A stretch of DNA of 64,000 nt from NCBI GenBank assembly GCA_963782595.1, contig CAWAKJ010000005.1, forward strand, positions 833,328 through 897,327. The letters run 5' to 3'. This DNA is from JAMQPK01 sp963782595. GTDB lineage: Bacteria > Acidobacteriota > Vicinamibacteria > Vicinamibacterales > JAMQPK01. Below are positions 24,409 to 33,779 of this stretch, in pieces. The number at the start of each line of letters is the position of its first letter. Position 1 is the first letter of the stretch. A program made the translations under genes and the position numbers. The notes beneath the pieces are model-generated. The model was given only the letters and a program-made list of their open reading frames with translations. It was not told the DNA's origin and ran no database searches.

Positions 24409-25188
24409 CTATTTGCGATTCACCAGGGTGAGAGTGACAGCCGCACCGCCGGGAACGGCGCTGGGCGCCAGGGCCAGCTGTCTGGGGCCGCGACCGATGG
24501 TGACGGCTCTTCCAGCAAGAATACCGAGCGCTGCGCCGAATGCGACATCACTCAGGTGATGACGTTTGGTCTGCAGGCGCGATCCCGCGACGTACGCAGC
24601 CACGCCGTAGGCCGGAACGCCGACCTTCCATCCAAAATTCCTCTGGAGCACGGTTGCGGATGCGAACGTGACAGACGTGTGCCCTGACGGAAACGAGAAG
24701 CGCGTCCCGTCGGGCCGGGTACGGCGGATCGAATACTTCATGGCATAGGTCGTCAATTGCGCGACGGTTTGAGCGCGGAACAATTCTCCGCCCACCTGCA
24801 TCGCGCGCTGGTTTCCGGTCATCCGTCCGATGGTGAAGGTGGCCAGCGCCCCGCCCAACTGGAACGGTGCACTTCCGATCAGTTGGCCGTGTCCGAACTC
24901 ATTTCGCAGTTGCGGCCTGGCAAGCATGCTGCTGACCGTTGAGTCTTCCCTGCGCGCCACGAGCGCCGCCGCCGTCCCGATCGCCAGCCAGTGCGCTGAG
25001 TCTCGCGATGCGAGCCTCCTGAAATCTTTGGCGGTGTCTTTCAGCAGGCCTTTGAACGAAGGGCTCGCTGGCGTCGTTTCGACGGCCGGAAGCGCGATCA
25101 TCGGCGTATCAGTCGCGATCTGGGCTGCCACGGGAGATGCTGTCAGGCACGTGGCGGTGGCCATGCAGGCCAATACTGTGATTTTCAT
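24409..25188 (-). CDS. PAP2-family phosphatase, secreted
   Basis: 259 residues from ATG 25188, overlapping the sigma factor stop (ATGA). An N-terminal signal (MKITVLACMATATCLTASPV) is followed by the acid phosphatase motifs KYSIRRTRPDG, FSFPSGHTSVTFA and SRLQTKRHHLSDV, all complete with the catalytic His residues. It may act on lipid phosphates or undecaprenyl pyrophosphate in the periplasm. It is the last gene of the kinase-sigma operon, so it may be under control of the sigma factor. Confidence 0.88.
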   Translation of the reverse strand: MKITVLACMATATCLTASPVAAQIATDTPMIALPAVETTPASPSFKGLLKDTAKDFRRLASRDSAHWLAIGTAAALVARREDSTVSSMLARPQLRNEFGHGQLIGSAPFQLGGALATFTIGRMTGNQRAMQVGGELFRAQTVAQLTTYAMKYSIRRTRPDGTRFSFPSGHTSVTFASATVLQRNFGWKVGVPAYGVAAYVAGSRLQTKRHHLSDVAFGAALGILAGRAVTIGRGPRQLALAPSAVPGGAAVTLTLVNRK

Positions 25189-25736
25189 TCGTCTGCTTTC
25201 TGCGGCTCGCCGGCCAATTCGCGTTTGAGCCATGCCCGTGCAAATGTCCAGTCGCCTTCGACGGTTCTCAGCGACATGCCGAGGTGTTCCGCGATTTCAG
25301 GGTTGGACATGCCGGAGTAGAACCGCAAGGTCACCACCTGAGCGGCGCGCGCGTCGACCGCTTCGAGCCGCGAGAGCGCCGCCTCGAGCGTGAGGAGATC
25401 CTCGACCGGCACGGCGCCCGTCTCCGACGCCTTCAGGAGATCATCCAGCGCCACCGGCTGCACTCCGCCTCCGCGCTTGTCACGCTTCTGGTGCCGGCCG
25501 TGATCGATCAGCAGCCGTCGCATCGCCTGCGCGCCGAGCGCAAGCCCGTGCGTGCGCCCCTCCCATTCGCTGCCTCTTTCGTTCTGAAGCCGCAGCCACG
25601 CTTCATGGACGAGCGCGGTCGGCTGTAACGTGTGGTTTCGCCTCTCGCGGCCAAGGTAGCGGCGAGCGACGTGACGCAGTTCGCCGTAAATCACGGGGAA
25701 GAGCGCATCCGGCGGTGCGGGATTTTTGTCGGACAT
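25185..25736 (-). CDS. ECF-type RNA polymerase sigma factor
   Basis: 183 residues with sigma region 2 (about 10-85, HTLQPTALVHEAWLRL, QAMRRLLIDHGRHQKRDKRG) and region 4 (about 115-170, VVTLRFYSGMSNPEIAEHLGM, SLRTVEGDWTFARAWLKREL). This matches the ECF group typically found next to Ser/Thr kinases in Acidobacteriota and Planctomycetota. There is no anti-sigma gene; the kinases upstream are the likely regulators. It lies 3 nt downstream of kinase 1. Confidence 0.92.
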   Translation of the reverse strand: MSDKNPAPPDALFPVIYGELRHVARRYLGRERRNHTLQPTALVHEAWLRLQNERGSEWEGRTHGLALGAQAMRRLLIDHGRHQKRDKRGGGVQPVALDDLLKASETGAVPVEDLLTLEAALSRLEAVDARAAQVVTLRFYSGMSNPEIAEHLGMSLRTVEGDWTFARAWLKRELAGEPQKADE

Positions 25737-25739
25737 GAG

Positions 25740-28676
25740 CTACTGAAGGCGCGCGTATTCAGCGCGCGCCTCTTCGATCGGCTGCAGCGCCGAGTCCGAT
25801 TCATTCCAGAAGCTCAGCATGCGTTCGTACGCCTCGCGCGCCGCTTTCGTGTCATTCGTCAGCACTTTCGATCGCGCCAGGCCGAGATGCGCGAGCGGGT
25901 ACAACATCGACGTTGGCACCACTCCCTGATGGTCCACGATCGACAGAAACTCGCCGGCTGCAGCCTGTCCGTTTTTCAGGCGCAGATACGCCTGACCTCG
26001 GAGGTAGACAGGCCAGAATTCTCCGGACGGCGCGTGATCGTAGGGCTTGACCGGTTCGAGCAGTTCGACGGCACGCGCGGCATCTCCCTGCTGAAGGGCA
26101 GCCGCCGCGGCGATCACGGGAATCGACAGATTAGTCGTCAGTGTAGCCTCTGGAAACCGCTTCGCCAATTCGCTCGACAGCTTCGACACGTCGCTGCCGA
26201 TGCCGCACAGCGCGAAAATCAAGCCGGCGCGTTCGAGTGTCGTGTTGTCCCGTGCATGCCGAACGGCCGCGGAAATCTCGGCGAGCGCGTTGGGACACTG
26301 CCCGACCGTTGCGTGCATCTCGGCATCTTCGGCCATCAAGTGTGCCGCGACTTCGGTGAAGCCGCCATTAAGAGACAACTGGATGCCTTGATGGAACTGG
26401 TCGTGGGCTGCCTTCAGCCGCCCCCCAGCGGCAGATGCGTGTGCCAGCCAGCCGAATGCCGAGTTCGTCTGATTCAGGCCCGTCCACGCCTTCAGCTCCT
26501 TCGCCATTATTTCGGTATCTCCCTGCACGAACGCCAGGAGATACGACAACCGGCTGGCGCCGATGAAATCGAGCTTTCGATCGGCGGCCTCCCGCAGCGT
26601 CGCCCGTGCCTCGTCCAGCCGCGTGACCGCCAGCAGCGACGCCGCGAGGTTGCCGTACGGAGGGACAAATTGCGGATCTAGACGAATCGCCTGGCGCAAA
26701 GGTTCCACTGATTGCTCGAACTGCCCGAGGCGAATCAGCACGACTCCGAGCGCGTTGAAGGCGAACGATTCCCTTGGATAGGTCGCCGTCCACGATCGCG
26801 CGAGCTCGAGTCCTTTGTCCCACGCCTGTATGGCATCGCGGTAGTACCGCCATGAGATAAAGAACCGTTCGCGATCGCTGACCCGGTCGCGCAGGTCGAA
26901 GGCCTTCTTCGAGAACTCCGGTGCCAGCGCCGATTGCCCTGTGTTTGCGTATACCGACGACAGGAGAGCGTGGGCCATGGCAAAGGTCGGATCCAGTTCG
27001 ATGGCGCGCTTCAAGTGAGGAATCGCTTCGAGCCGCGGCACTTCGCGCCCTTGGTACAGAGCGAGCGAGTAGGCGTGGAGCGCATCGAGGCGAGCGGTCG
27101 TCGCTCGGGGCAGGGGGACGTCGAACTTCTGGACCGATGCGAGCGATTCGCCGAGCTGCTGGCGGAGCCTCGAGATGGCGGCGCCGAACGCGCTGAGCAC
27201 CTCCTCCTTGGTCGTCGCCTGAGCTTGTTCGCGCGCCATCACGTCGCCCGTCTGCGCGTTGATGGCTTCGAGGCCGATCACGTAGTCCTGCCCGAGACGG
27301 ACGATCGAACCCGCCAGCAAAGCCTTGATCTGCTCGCGCTGCGCAATCTCGCGCGCCACCGATCGTGTGATGGCCTCTCCAGGTGAGCGCTGCATGAGCC
27401 GAAGCGTCTCGCGCGCGCGCTCGTCGGGAAAGACCTTCAGGAACGGCGATTGCTCGAGCGCCACCGCGAGGGCCACCTTCAACGTGCCATCGAATACCGG
27501 CTCGCCGGTGCCGTTTTCGAAATCGGCCAGCACGATGGTGTCCCGTTCGTTCAAAGTACCGGCGCTTGGAGCGACGAGGAAGGACGAGCCGATGACCAGC
27601 CCCACGATCGCGGCGGCGAGGGCCACTCCCGCGGTCCATGGTGACGTTCTCCAACGAGCCCGCGAATTCGCGGCGTGTTGGGCGCCGGGCCGGACCGGAG
27701 TTCCGACGAGGCCGAGCATCGACGCCATCTCGATCACCGACGAGGGACGATCATCCGGATTGGACGAGAGTGCGGCCATGATGAGCCGATCGAGCTGCGG
27801 ATCGATGCTGGTCAGCAGCGTCGATGGCCGTGGTGGCGGCGAGCCGTCTTTGGCCTGATGTCGAACGTGTCCGCCGACGAGCAGGTCGTACAGCACGAGG
27901 CCCAGCGCATAGACGTCGGTCCGCTCCGAGACCGCCATCCCTGGCGTCCGCTGCTCGGGCGCCATGTAGGCGGGCGTTCCCGTGAACGAGTGACGGCCGG
28001 CCTCGGCTCTCGGAATCGCGATTCCGAAATCGCTGATGCGCACGAACCCGTCGTCGTCCATGAGGATGTTGGCCGGCTTGAGATCGCGGTGAAGAACGCC
28101 TTGCGCATGCGCCGCAGCCAGACCCGCGCAGAGCTGCCGTCCGATGTCGACGACTTTCTCCGGCGGAACCCGGCCCACGCGTCGAAGCAGCGCCGCGAGG
28201 TCTTCGCCCCGGACAAGCTCCATGGAAAAAAAGATGACACCTTCAGACTCGCCGACGTCGAACACGCGGCACACGGCGGGATGAGTGATCTGGCGCGCGA
28301 GCCGCACCTCGGTGAAGATTCGCTCGCGTGCGGCGGAACTTGCGGTTTCGATGACTTTCAGCGCGACCGCGGTTTCGAGCACGAGATCGTCGGCGCGCCA
28401 GACATCTCCCATGCCGCCACTGCCGATTCGCTCGACCATCCGATAGCGGCCGGCGAACACCTGACCTGCCGCGAATACGGCATGATGATGAGTCTCCGTA
28501 TTTCGCTCCGGTTCGCCGGCGTTCGCGGCATCGTGGAACTGCAGCAGCGACTCGATCTCTTCCCGCAAAGCGGCATCATCGCCGCACACGTCCGTCAGGA
28601 AGGCGGCGCGCTCGTCCAGAGGCCGATCGAGCGCCGCGAGAAACAGGTCCTTCGCCTGTTGAGGTGATCCTGGCAT
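25740..28676 (-). CDS. membrane Ser/Thr protein kinase with TolB-like and TPR domains (1)
   Basis: 978 residues from ATG 28676 (MPGSPQQAKDLFLAALDRPL). A cytoplasmic N-terminal helical extension precedes a Pkn-type kinase domain (about 70-335): glycine loop ERIGSGGMGDVW, VALKVIE, catalytic loop VLHRDLKPANILMDDDG, SDFGIA and GTPAYMAPEQ, all intact. One membrane segment (about 375-397, VALAAAIVGLVIGSSFLV) follows, then a TolB-like domain (DTIVLADFENGTGEPVFDG) and many TPR-like repeats outside the membrane. The 21-nt spacing to kinase 2 and the order kinase 2-kinase 1-sigma-PAP2 imply one operon. Confidence 0.93.
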   Translation of the reverse strand: MPGSPQQAKDLFLAALDRPLDERAAFLTDVCGDDAALREEIESLLQFHDAANAGEPERNTETHHHAVFAAGQVFAGRYRMVERIGSGGMGDVWRADDLVLETAVALKVIETASSAARERIFTEVRLARQITHPAVCRVFDVGESEGVIFFSMELVRGEDLAALLRRVGRVPPEKVVDIGRQLCAGLAAAHAQGVLHRDLKPANILMDDDGFVRISDFGIAIPRAEAGRHSFTGTPAYMAPEQRTPGMAVSERTDVYALGLVLYDLLVGGHVRHQAKDGSPPPRPSTLLTSIDPQLDRLIMAALSSNPDDRPSSVIEMASMLGLVGTPVRPGAQHAANSRARWRTSPWTAGVALAAAIVGLVIGSSFLVAPSAGTLNERDTIVLADFENGTGEPVFDGTLKVALAVALEQSPFLKVFPDERARETLRLMQRSPGEAITRSVAREIAQREQIKALLAGSIVRLGQDYVIGLEAINAQTGDVMAREQAQATTKEEVLSAFGAAISRLRQQLGESLASVQKFDVPLPRATTARLDALHAYSLALYQGREVPRLEAIPHLKRAIELDPTFAMAHALLSSVYANTGQSALAPEFSKKAFDLRDRVSDRERFFISWRYYRDAIQAWDKGLELARSWTATYPRESFAFNALGVVLIRLGQFEQSVEPLRQAIRLDPQFVPPYGNLAASLLAVTRLDEARATLREAADRKLDFIGASRLSYLLAFVQGDTEIMAKELKAWTGLNQTNSAFGWLAHASAAGGRLKAAHDQFHQGIQLSLNGGFTEVAAHLMAEDAEMHATVGQCPNALAEISAAVRHARDNTTLERAGLIFALCGIGSDVSKLSSELAKRFPEATLTTNLSIPVIAAAAALQQGDAARAVELLEPVKPYDHAPSGEFWPVYLRGQAYLRLKNGQAAAGEFLSIVDHQGVVPTSMLYPLAHLGLARSKVLTNDTKAAREAYERMLSFWNESDSALQPIEEARAEYARLQ

Positions 28677-28696
28677 TGAATCGGGTTCCGAGTGTA

Positions 28697-31447
28697 CTAC
28701 TGGAGGCGGGTGTATTCGCGCCGGCTTTCGTCGAGCACTCGAATATTGTCGGCGTCGCGCCACAGCCCGAAAAATGCTTCGTACGACCCGCGCGCCCTGC
28801 CTTCGTCACCGGCGAGCGCCGCGGCGCGAGCGGCGCCGAGATGGGCCAATGCGAACAACGGTGACGTCGGCGCTTCGCCCCGGTGGTCGATGATGCTCTG
28901 AAACTGTGCCGCCGCCGCTGTGCCGTCCTTCAGGCCGAGGTATGCCTCGCCTCGAAGGTAGAGTGGCCAGAACTCCGCGGCTGGGGCGTGATCGTACGGC
29001 TTGACGGGTTCGAGCAGTTTGATGGCCCGTGCAAAGTCGCGCTGCTTGACCGCGAGCGCAGCGGCGATCAACGGCAGATGAACCCGCACCGTCAAGGTCG
29101 CGGTCGGGAATCGCGCACGGAGCTCATCGGACAATCGCGATGCCTCGGCGCCATTACACAGCGCGTAGGCCCGGCCCGCGCGCTCCAGGGTGAAGTTGTC
29201 GCGATTGAGCTCGAGCCCCGCCGCGATCTCGCGCCGGGCTTCGGCGCACTGATCCGCAATGGCATGTAACTCGGCATCTTCCACGGCCCATTGAGCCGCG
29301 AGCTCTTGAGATCGCTCGGCAAGCGCGGCCTTGACGGCTCGCTGGTGCAGATCGTGGGCTGCCTGCACGCGTCCCGCAAAGGCCGATGTTCGCGCTTCCT
29401 GATTGGCCGTCGACATCGGCGGCGACGCGCGGCGTGCCAGATCCAGTTCGTGCGCCAGCGCCTTGGAATCGTTCCTCAGAAACGCCAGCAAGTAGGCGGT
29501 GCGTCGAACACTCGCGAGCTCGCCTCCAGCGACCGTCGCCTCCTCGACGAGCGCGTTCGCCTCCTCGAAGCGATTGAGTGCGATGAGCGACCCTGTGAGA
29601 TTTCGGTGAGGCGGAACAAACCGCGGATCCAGGCGCATGGCCTCTCGAAATGCCGCGACCGCCTGTTCGTGCTGCCCGAACGCGGCGGATGCCATTCCGA
29701 GGCTGTTGAATGCGAACGCTTCGCGGGAGTAGGTTCTGGTCCACGACTGGCTGAGGTCGAGCGCCTTGTCCCATGCCTGCTCGGCGTCGATGTAGTAGCG
29801 CCATGAGATGAAGAAGCGCTCTCGCTCGCTGACCCTGTCGCGTAGTTCGAAGGCCCGTCGCGAGAAAGTCGGCGCTTCCGCCGAGCGGCCGTTATTGGCG
29901 TAGACACCCGACAGGAGCGCCTGCGCCATCGCGAAGTTCGGGTCGAGCTCGATGGCCCGTTGAAGGTGCGGAACCGCCTCGAGACGGGGCACCATCCTCC
30001 CGTGATCGAGGGCCAGAGAATACGCATGTAAGGCTTCCAGCGATCCCGTTGTCGCCTGTGCCAACGGAGCGTCGAATCGCTCGATGAGGGCCAGAGATTC
30101 GCCGAGCCGTTCCCGCAGTCTCGATGTGATGGATCCGAGCGATTCGAGCACTTGTTCCTTCGTGGCGACTTCGGCCTGCTCGCGGGCCAATACTTCGCCG
30201 GTCTCCGCATTGATCGCCTCGAGCGCGAGCACGTAGTGGCTTCCGAGGCTGGCGATCGAACCGGCGACGAGCGCTTTCAGCTGCTCGCGCCTGGCCACAT
30301 CACGTGCGATTGCCGGCGTGATGCGCTCATCGGCCGACCGTTGCATGAGACCCAGCGTTTCTCGTACCCGGCTATCGGGATACACCTTCAGGAATGGCGA
30401 TTGCTCCAGGGCGACCGCGAGCGCGACCTTGAGGGCGCCGTCGAATACCGGCTCGCCGGTCGTGTTCAGAAAATCGGCGAGGATAATCGTGTCCTGCCCG
30501 GTCAGAGTGTCGCCGGGCGGCGAGGTGAACAGCAGCGCCAAGGCGAGAACGGCCGCCGCCGCAACGGCGCCCGCGATCCATATCCGGATTCGCGACTGAC
30601 GGCTTGCGGGCACCCTCAACAGTTCTGAGAGCTCACGGACCGACGCGGGCCGATCTCGCGGATCGTGCGCGATCGCCTTCAGGATGGCCTGCTCGAGTTG
30701 TGGATCGACATCGGCGATCGACGCTGACGGCTTCGGTGGCTGGCGCCGTGCATCCGTACCCGGGCCAAATGCGGGCCGTCCGACGAGAAGCTCATACAGA
30801 ATCAGACCCAGCGCGTAAATGTCGGTTCGTTCCGATAGCGGTGCGGCCGGATCGAGCTGCTCAGGCGCCATATAGCCTGGCGTGCCCATCATCGAGGACT
30901 GTCCGGCAGTCTCGCGGCTGACCGCGATACCGAAGTCTGTAATCCGCACGAACCCGTCTTCGTCGATGAGCACATTGGCGGGCTTCAGATCGCGGTGAAG
31001 CACGCCCTTGGCGTGGGCTGCCGCCAATCCGTCGCACAACTGTTGTCCGATATCGACGACCTTCTCCGAAGGCACCCGGCCCAGGCGGCGAACGAGCGTG
31101 GCCAGGTCCTCGCCATGGACGAGCTCCATGGAGTAGAAGACCTCTCCTTCGCCCTCGCTGATGTCGAAGACCCGGCATACCGCGGGGTGGGTAATCTGGC
31201 GTGCGAGGCGTGCCTCGTTGAGGATGCGCTGCCGCCCTTCAGGATCGGTCGCATAGATCAGCTTCAACGCCACCGGCGTTTCGAGCACGAGATCGTCGGC
31301 CCGCCATACCTCGCCCATGCCACCTTGTCCGAGGCGGGTGATCATTCGATACCGGCCCGCCAGGACATACCCGGGCGCGAAGCGAGCGGCGTCGGGCGAC
31401 GCCTTCAATTCGCTCGAAGGGGGAGTGATTGCGGGGTTCCGATTCAT
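28697..31447 (-). CDS. membrane Ser/Thr protein kinase with TolB-like and TPR domains (2)
   Basis: 916 residues, a tandem paralogue of the downstream kinase. It lacks the first 55 or so residues of the other protein. Kinase domain (about 28-290): TRLGQGGMGEVW, VALKLIY, VLHRDLKPANVLIDEDG, TDFGIA, GTPGYMAPEQ. Membrane segment (about 285-308, IWIAGAVAAAAVLALALLF), then TolB-like and TPR regions nearly collinear with kinase 1 (for example AFNSLGMASAAFGQHEQAVA). It is first in the operon. Its start is only 21 nt from the divergent carrier gene, so promoters must overlap or lie within the coding sequences. Confidence 0.93.
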   Translation of the reverse strand: MNRNPAITPPSSELKASPDAARFAPGYVLAGRYRMITRLGQGGMGEVWRADDLVLETPVALKLIYATDPEGRQRILNEARLARQITHPAVCRVFDISEGEGEVFYSMELVHGEDLATLVRRLGRVPSEKVVDIGQQLCDGLAAAHAKGVLHRDLKPANVLIDEDGFVRITDFGIAVSRETAGQSSMMGTPGYMAPEQLDPAAPLSERTDIYALGLILYELLVGRPAFGPGTDARRQPPKPSASIADVDPQLEQAILKAIAHDPRDRPASVRELSELLRVPASRQSRIRIWIAGAVAAAAVLALALLFTSPPGDTLTGQDTIILADFLNTTGEPVFDGALKVALAVALEQSPFLKVYPDSRVRETLGLMQRSADERITPAIARDVARREQLKALVAGSIASLGSHYVLALEAINAETGEVLAREQAEVATKEQVLESLGSITSRLRERLGESLALIERFDAPLAQATTGSLEALHAYSLALDHGRMVPRLEAVPHLQRAIELDPNFAMAQALLSGVYANNGRSAEAPTFSRRAFELRDRVSERERFFISWRYYIDAEQAWDKALDLSQSWTRTYSREAFAFNSLGMASAAFGQHEQAVAAFREAMRLDPRFVPPHRNLTGSLIALNRFEEANALVEEATVAGGELASVRRTAYLLAFLRNDSKALAHELDLARRASPPMSTANQEARTSAFAGRVQAAHDLHQRAVKAALAERSQELAAQWAVEDAELHAIADQCAEARREIAAGLELNRDNFTLERAGRAYALCNGAEASRLSDELRARFPTATLTVRVHLPLIAAALAVKQRDFARAIKLLEPVKPYDHAPAAEFWPLYLRGEAYLGLKDGTAAAAQFQSIIDHRGEAPTSPLFALAHLGAARAAALAGDEGRARGSYEAFFGLWRDADNIRVLDESRREYTRLQ

Positions 31448-31468
31448 TTGTCGCGTTAGTCCACAGAG

Positions 31469-33613
31469 ATGAAACCGACGTCCCGCCCAATCCTGACCGC
31501 GATGCTATGCGCGGCCGCTGTGACCGGCCAGTTCGTCGCTGCCAAGGCGACCCGGGACGCGCTGTTTCTTACCTCTCTAAGCTTTCACGCGCTGCCCACG
31601 ATGCTCGTCGCAGCGTCGGTCTGTTCGATCCTGCTGGTCGCGGCGCACGCGCGGTGGGCCGCCAGAACATCCCCCTCAACGTTGATTCAAATCCTCTTTG
31701 CCGTCAGCGGTTTGCTGTTCTTCGGCGAATGGGTCGTCCGGGTCAGCGCGCCGGCGGCAACTGCCGTGTTGCTCTTTCTGCATACGTCGGCCATGGGGCC
31801 GCTGCTCACGTCGGGCTTCTGGCTGATCGCCACCGAGCGCTTCGATCCGCGCACGGCGAAACGGCGGTTCGGCCAGATCACCGGAGCCGGCACCCTGGGC
31901 GGTCTCCTTGGGGCGCTGGTCTCCGAGCGAGTCGCCGCGACCCTGGGTGCCCCTGTCATGTTGCTCGTGCTCGGCGGCCTTCAGCTTCTGACGGTCTGGC
32001 TGTTTTCGCGTTTTGCTGCTGCCGCCGAGACCGCCGAACCCGAACACGCCTCTGCGATGCCGCACGGAGCGGGCCTCGCGCCTGGCACTTCGACGGCGCG
32101 ATCGGGCCTCCGCACGATTGCGCAGGCACCGCATCTGCGGCATCTCGTGGCCCTGGTCCTGCTGGGCTCCACGAGCACCGCGTTGCTCGACTATCTGTTC
32201 AAGGCGAAGGCGGTAGAAGCGATCGGAACTGGCGACGAGCTCCTGCGCTTCTTCGCCCTCTATTATGCTGCAACCGGTCTCATAACGTTCACGCTGCAGA
32301 TGGTTTCGAGCCGTGTCGCGCTCGAGCGATTCGGGCTGGGGCTGACCACGAGCACGCCCTCCATCGCGCTCCTGGCAGGCAGCGTCGGCGGGCTGATTAC
32401 TCCCGGCTTCGGCAGTCTGATGGCGGCCCGGGCGGGCGAGGCGATTTTCCGCGGGTCGTGGTTTCGCGCCGGGTACGAGCTCTTCTACACGCCGATTCCG
32501 GCCGCCGAGAAACGCGCCGTCAAGTCGATTGTCGATGTGGGCGTCGATCGCGCGGGCGACGCCTTCGGTGGCGGGCTCATTCGCCTGGCCGCACTGTTGG
32601 CGCCGGCGATTCAGTCTTCCACAATCTTGTGGATGGCGATTGCCAGCTCGGCCGTCGCGATCCTCGCGGCAAGCCGTCTGAACCACTGGTACGTGCGCAC
32701 CCTCGGGTCGAGCCTGGTTTCGCAGGCGCCCCGCCTTGGTCGATCGGAAACGGAAGGCCAGTTGACCCGGAGCATGCTGCTCAAGGTGCGGAGCTCGAAT
32801 CGGGCCATGGCCCATAAGGCTCCCGACGACACAGATGACGCGCACGCGTTGCGCTCGTTCAGCCGTTCGCGCGCAATCGAGGTGCTGTCCAGAGAAGAGG
32901 GGCTGAGCCCCGTGCTCGTCTCGACTGCCATTCCCATGCTGGCCGGTCCGCTGGGCGATTACGCACACTTCGCGCTCCGTAAAGTGGCGGAGGAGCGGGT
33001 AGGGCAGCTCACAGACGCGCTGCTCGATCCGAATCAGAACCACGTGATCCGACGGGAACTGGCCCGCGTCCTCTCGATTGGCGTCTCTCAGCGCGCGGTG
33101 GACGGCCTGCTGCTGGCCCTCGACGACAAGCGTTTCGGCGTACGGTATCAGTCCGCGAGGTCGCTTGCGATGATTCTTGCGAGGAATCCGCGAGTTCGCA
33201 TCGATCGCGATCGGATTCTCGAGGTCGTTGTTCGAGAAGTCGCGGCCGAGCGTCCCGTGTGGGAAAGCCGCCGTCAGCTCGAAGGGGCCTTCAACGAGTC
33301 GCGCCTGGACGAATTTGTGCGCGATCGCGCCGGAGACAGCCTTTCACACGTCTTCACATTGTTGTCACTCATCCTGCCCAGTCAACCGCTCCAAATCGCC
33401 TTCCAGAGCCTGCAAAGCACAGACGGCCGCCTTCGAGGGACAGCGCTCGAGTACCTCGAAGGCGTGCTCCCCGCCGAAATACGGCAGCAGGTCTGGCCCT
33501 TCCTCGTTCACGGGAGCACGCCGCGCTCCCCCCAGCCGCACGACGAAATCATCGCCAATCTGCTTCGCTCCAGCTCCTCGGTCACGCTGCAAGGGATAGC
33601 CGCCGCCCGGTAG
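31469..33613 (+). CDS. nucleotide-translocase-like MFS carrier with HEAT-repeat C-terminus
   Basis: 714 residues. The first 430 or so form 10-12 predicted membrane segments with the pattern of the ADP/ATP translocase (Npt/TLC) branch rather than drug exporters: KATRDALFLTSL near the start, FDPRTAKRRFGQITGAGTLG in the middle, FYTPIPAAEKRAVKSIVDVG later. The remaining 280 residues are cytoplasmic HEAT-like helical repeats (RRELARVLSIG, RYQSARSLAMIL). Substrate is not demonstrated. It is the first gene of a three-gene plus-strand unit and divergent from the kinase operon. A heptad array begins at its stop codon. Confidence 0.82.
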   Translation: MKPTSRPILTAMLCAAAVTGQFVAAKATRDALFLTSLSFHALPTMLVAASVCSILLVAAHARWAARTSPSTLIQILFAVSGLLFFGEWVVRVSAPAATAVLLFLHTSAMGPLLTSGFWLIATERFDPRTAKRRFGQITGAGTLGGLLGALVSERVAATLGAPVMLLVLGGLQLLTVWLFSRFAAAAETAEPEHASAMPHGAGLAPGTSTARSGLRTIAQAPHLRHLVALVLLGSTSTALLDYLFKAKAVEAIGTGDELLRFFALYYAATGLITFTLQMVSSRVALERFGLGLTTSTPSIALLAGSVGGLITPGFGSLMAARAGEAIFRGSWFRAGYELFYTPIPAAEKRAVKSIVDVGVDRAGDAFGGGLIRLAALLAPAIQSSTILWMAIASSAVAILAASRLNHWYVRTLGSSLVSQAPRLGRSETEGQLTRSMLLKVRSSNRAMAHKAPDDTDDAHALRSFSRSRAIEVLSREEGLSPVLVSTAIPMLAGPLGDYAHFALRKVAEERVGQLTDALLDPNQNHVIRRELARVLSIGVSQRAVDGLLLALDDKRFGVRYQSARSLAMILARNPRVRIDRDRILEVVVREVAAERPVWESRRQLEGAFNESRLDEFVRDRAGDSLSHVFTLLSLILPSQPLQIAFQSLQSTDGRLRGTALEYLEGVLPAEIRQQVWPFLVHGSTPRSPQPHDEIIANLLRSSSSVTLQGIAAAR

Positions 33614-33711
33614 GTGGTTGGTAGTTGGTGGTTCGTGGTTAGTGCCGTGACCTGCGGCCTCAACTCGCGCCTTCTGACTACCACCCACCACTAACCACCA
33701 ACCACCCACCG
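33607..33711. repeat. heptad-repeat inverted pair between the two carriers
   Basis: GGTAGGT, GGTTGGT, AGTTGGT, GGTTCGT, GGTTAGT run in exact 7-nt steps from 33607 to 33641, covering the stop codon of the first carrier. The complement ACTACCA, CCCACCA, CTAACCA, CCAACCA runs from 33677 to 33704. A long hairpin with a 35-nt loop is possible. The unit resembles that of the array at 61170. Confidence 0.8.
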
Positions 33712-33779
33712 CCCCCCATTGCGGGGTTTCCCGCCCGTTGTCGCGTTAACAGCCAGAACCTGGAATAGGAGCGACATCA

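Noticed and set aside
26368..27654. 428-codon frame in another phase of kinase 1
   Set aside because: Arg/Gly/Pro-rich out-of-frame product; the kinase/TPR frame is continuous and conserved.
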